Below are positions 61,919 to 64,000 of a stretch of 64,000 nucleotides of DNA, one piece after another. Source of the stretch: an uncultured Novosphingobium sp. (GTDB lineage Bacteria; Pseudomonadota; Alphaproteobacteria; Sphingomonadales; Sphingomonadaceae); assembly GCA_937996535.1 (NCBI GenBank), contig CALKVF010000006.1, forward strand, positions 55,173 to 119,172. The letters run 5' to 3'. The notes under the pieces are model-generated. The model did no database searches and was not told where the DNA came from. It saw only the letters and a list, made by a program, of their open reading frames with translations. The position numbers and the translations under genes were made by a program. The stretch's first letter is position 1; every line of letters starts with the position of its first letter.

Positions 61919-63406
61919 TTATCGCATTCCTGCCAGCCCCTTTTGCCGGCGGCGCTGGACCGAACTGCCCAGCCCGATCGCCTCACGATATTTCGCCACG
62001 GTGCGCCGCGCCAGATCATAACCCTTGGCCTTGAGCAGGTCGACCAGCGCATCGTCCGAGAGGATCGCCTTGGGATCCTCGGCATCGATCAACTGGCGGA
62101 TCGCGGCCTTGACCGCCTCGGCCGAAGCCCCGCCTTCGCCGTCTGCTCCGCCCACGCCCGAAGTGAAGAAATACTTCAGCTCGAACGTCCCGCGCTCGCA
62201 CGACAGGTACTTGTTCGAAGTGACCCGGCTGACGGTCGATTCGTGCATCCCGATCGCCTCGGCCACCGCGCGCAGGGTCAACGGACGCAGATGCGAGACC
62301 CCGTGGCGGAAGAACCCGTCCTGCTGCTGCACCAGTTCGCTGGCGACCTTGAGGATCGTTTTCTGCCGCTGGTCGAGCGCCTTTACCAGCCAGCGGGCAT
62401 CGGCCAGCTTGTCCGAAAGCCAGCCGCGCGCGGCCTTGTCATCACAGGCGCCGCGCATTTCGACATAGTAGCTGCGATTGACGATCAGGCGCGGCAGGGT
62501 GGCCTCGTTGATGCGGATGTCCCAGCCGCCATCGGCGCGCGCGGCGACCAGAATGTCCGGCGTAACCGGATCGCCCCCGCCGCTGCCAAAGCGCAAGCCG
62601 GGCTTGGGATCATAGCCGCGCAGCTCGGCGAGCATTTCGGCAAAATCCTCGTCATCCACCCCGCACATCCGCTTGAGCCGGGGCAATTCGCCCCGCGCCA
62701 ACAGATCGAGATTGTCGAGCAGGCGCGCCATGCACGGATCGTAGCGATCCGCCTCGCGCGCCTGCAGCGCCAGGCATTCGCCAAGGCTGCGCGCGCCGAC
62801 TCCGGTGGGATCGAGGCTGTGGATCAGGTCCAGCCCGGCCTCGGCCTCGGCCAGCGCCACGCCAAGCTCGGCCGCTACTTCGCGCAAGGGTACCGGCAGA
62901 TAACCGGCCTCGTCGAGCAGGCCGACGATGTGGCGGGCGATGAAGGCCGTGCGCGGATCGTGTGCCGCCAGGCCAATCTGCGCGTCAAGGTGATCGGCCA
63001 GACTGCCCTCGCCCGCGCCGCGTTCGTCGATCCCGGAAAAGTCTTCGCCGCCGCCGCTGGCCAGCTGCGCGCTCCAGTCGCCGGTATCGCGGTCGCGGTC
63101 GAGCGCGCTCACATCGATGTCGAGCGGGCGATCATCCTCGGCCCGGCCTTCGGCGACCAGTTGATCGACCGGCGAGGTTTCCAGCGTGGTGCGGCGGCTG
63201 TCCTCTGGCTCGCCGGCGGCAAGCGGCGCATCGCCGCCGCCCGAAGCCTCGCCGATTTCGAGCAGGGGATTGGCGTCCACCGCCTCGCCAATGAAGGCTT
63301 CGACTTCAAGGTTGGACAGCGCCAGCAGCTTGATCGCCTGCTGGAGCTGCGGCGTCATCACCAGCGATTGGCTCTGCCGTAAATCAAGGCGGGGGCCGAG
63401 GGCCAT
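61919..63406 (-). CDS. rpoN: RNA polymerase sigma-54 factor
   Basis: The 495-residue sigma-54 has the Gln/Leu-rich N-terminal region I (LRQSQSLVMTPQLQQAIKLLALSN), an acidic region II, the core-binding and HTH part (HESTVSRVTSNKY) and the C-terminal RpoN box ARRTVAKYREAIGL. It sits 9 bp after lptB, the usual alphaproteobacterial order. No sigma-54-dependent activator is seen in the window. Confidence 0.97.
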   Translation of the reverse strand: MALGPRLDLRQSQSLVMTPQLQQAIKLLALSNLEVEAFIGEAVDANPLLEIGEASGGGDAPLAAGEPEDSRRTTLETSPVDQLVAEGRAEDDRPLDIDVSALDRDRDTGDWSAQLASGGGEDFSGIDERGAGEGSLADHLDAQIGLAAHDPRTAFIARHIVGLLDEAGYLPVPLREVAAELGVALAEAEAGLDLIHSLDPTGVGARSLGECLALQAREADRYDPCMARLLDNLDLLARGELPRLKRMCGVDDEDFAEMLAELRGYDPKPGLRFGSGGGDPVTPDILVAARADGGWDIRINEATLPRLIVNRSYYVEMRGACDDKAARGWLSDKLADARWLVKALDQRQKTILKVASELVQQQDGFFRHGVSHLRPLTLRAVAEAIGMHESTVSRVTSNKYLSCERGTFELKYFFTSGVGGADGEGGASAEAVKAAIRQLIDAEDPKAILSDDALVDLLKAKGYDLARRTVAKYREAIGLGSSVQRRRQKGLAGMR

Positions 63407-63415
63407 CGTGCCCGC

Positions 63416-64000
63416 CTAGAGCGTGAACCCTTCGCCAAGGTAAAGGCGGCGCACGTTCTCGTCCGCAACCAGCGCCTCGGGGCTGCCGGCGAACAATACC
63501 TGCCCGCCGTAGATGATGCAGGCACGGTCAACGATATCGAGCGTTTCGCGCACGTTGTGATCGGTGATCAGCACGCCGATCCCGCGCTGCTTGAGGTCTT
63601 TCACCAGATCGCGGATGTCGCTGATCGACAGCGGGTCGATCCCGGCGAACGGTTCATCGAGCAGCATGATCGACGGATTGGCGGCCAGCGCGCGGGCGAT
63701 TTCGCAGCGGCGGCGTTCACCACCCGACAGCGCCATCGCCGCGCTTGAGCGCAGCCGGGTCAGCCCGAATTCATCGAGCAGCCGCTCGAGTTCCTGGGCC
63801 CGCACTTCGGCATCGGGTTCGACCAGTTCGAGCACGCAGTTGATGTTCTGCTCAACCGTCATGCCCCGGAAGATCGAGGTTTCCTGCGGCAGGTAGCCCA
63901 GCCCCAGGATCGCGCGGCGATACATCGGCAGGTTGGTGACATCGCCCCCGTCCATCAGGATGCGGCCGCTGTCGGGCCGGACCAGCCCCATGATCGAATA
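63416..64000 (-). CDS. lptB: LPS export ATPase LptB, 5' end outside window
   Basis: The frame is open at the right edge, so the N-terminus with Walker A is missing; 194 residues are visible. LSGGERRRCEIARALA (signature), IMLLDEPFAGIDP (Walker B) and ITDHNVRETLDIVDR (switch His) are all present and match LptB. It drives LPS transport with LptFG. It is followed by rpoN. Confidence 0.95.
   Translation of the reverse strand, partial: YSIMGLVRPDSGRILMDGGDVTNLPMYRRAILGLGYLPQETSIFRGMTVEQNINCVLELVEPDAEVRAQELERLLDEFGLTRLRSSAAMALSGGERRRCEIARALAANPSIMLLDEPFAGIDPLSISDIRDLVKDLKQRGIGVLITDHNVRETLDIVDRACIIYGGQVLFAGSPEALVADENVRRLYLGEGFTL

Noticed and set aside
1..64000. tRNA genes, rRNA genes, insertion sequences or replication origins
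   Set aside because: No cloverleaf with a T-loop consensus, no transposase frame with terminal repeats, and no origin-like repeats were recognised.

Overview
The window is 64 kb of GC-rich chromosomal DNA from an alphaproteobacterium, most likely a sphingomonad (Novosphingobium/Sphingomonas-like). The evidence is the gene content: two large TonB-dependent receptors, a tryptophan-halogenase-like gene beside a TPR/2OG-Fe(II) oxygenase, many fatty-acid and acyl-CoA genes, a compact PutA, and the lptB-rpoN order at the right edge. I recognise no tRNA, rRNA, CRISPR array or intact insertion sequence. Coding density is very high, and many neighbouring genes overlap by 4 bp (ATGA or GTGA), which gives well-marked operons.

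Layout. 1-9.8 kb: end of an acyl-CoA dehydrogenase, a small Cys-pair protein, trhO, an acyl-CoA synthetase, an aminotransferase, a Zn-type alcohol dehydrogenase and a ThDP enzyme. A TetR regulator and an SDR are divergent from these, with a dyad operator between. 9.8-13.3 kb: a TonB receptor and an exported CX5R phosphatase.

13.5-29.6 kb: a sugar locus that I read as uptake and breakdown of galactosyl-sucrose (raffinose-family) oligosaccharides. A LacI regulator diverges from a TonB receptor. A six-gene operon encodes an MFS transporter, GH36 alpha-galactosidase, GalT, GalK, a GH68 enzyme and a GH32 fructosidase. A ROK fructokinase, a TPR/2OG oxygenase and a flavin-dependent halogenase lie beside it. 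The same near-palindrome (core CAATCGATTG) precedes the receptor, the halogenase and the transporter operon, so the LacI protein probably controls all three.

29.6-35.8 kb: a 5-oxoproline operon (5-oxoprolinase, DUF969 and DUF979 transporter subunits, DUF2891). 35.8-41.6 kb: an output-less CHASE8/HAMP-like sensor, PutA and a second acyl-CoA synthetase behind a 16-bp perfect palindrome. 41.6-48.7 kb: a cell-wall hydrolase, then an AraC regulator divergent from a five-gene operon (quinone oxidoreductase, TauD-like dioxygenase, BKACE, small hydrolase, MFS). 48.8-57.2 kb: a secreted CshA/DUF11-like protein, a GreA/B-like factor, a second acyl-CoA dehydrogenase, and a surface-polysaccharide segment (Wzy-like ligase, flippase). 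That segment is interrupted by phage-structural-like remnants and a probable rearrangement junction. 57.2-64 kb: housekeeping genes (3-hydroxyacyl-CoA dehydrogenase, cobalamin adenosyltransferase, HIG1 protein, GluQRS, HNH nuclease, MOSC protein, RpoN, LptB).

The most interesting element is the halogenase/2OG-oxygenase pair tied to a LacI-controlled oligosaccharide regulon. The halogenase keeps all its catalytic residues and has its own operator, yet no function in sugar use is established for it.
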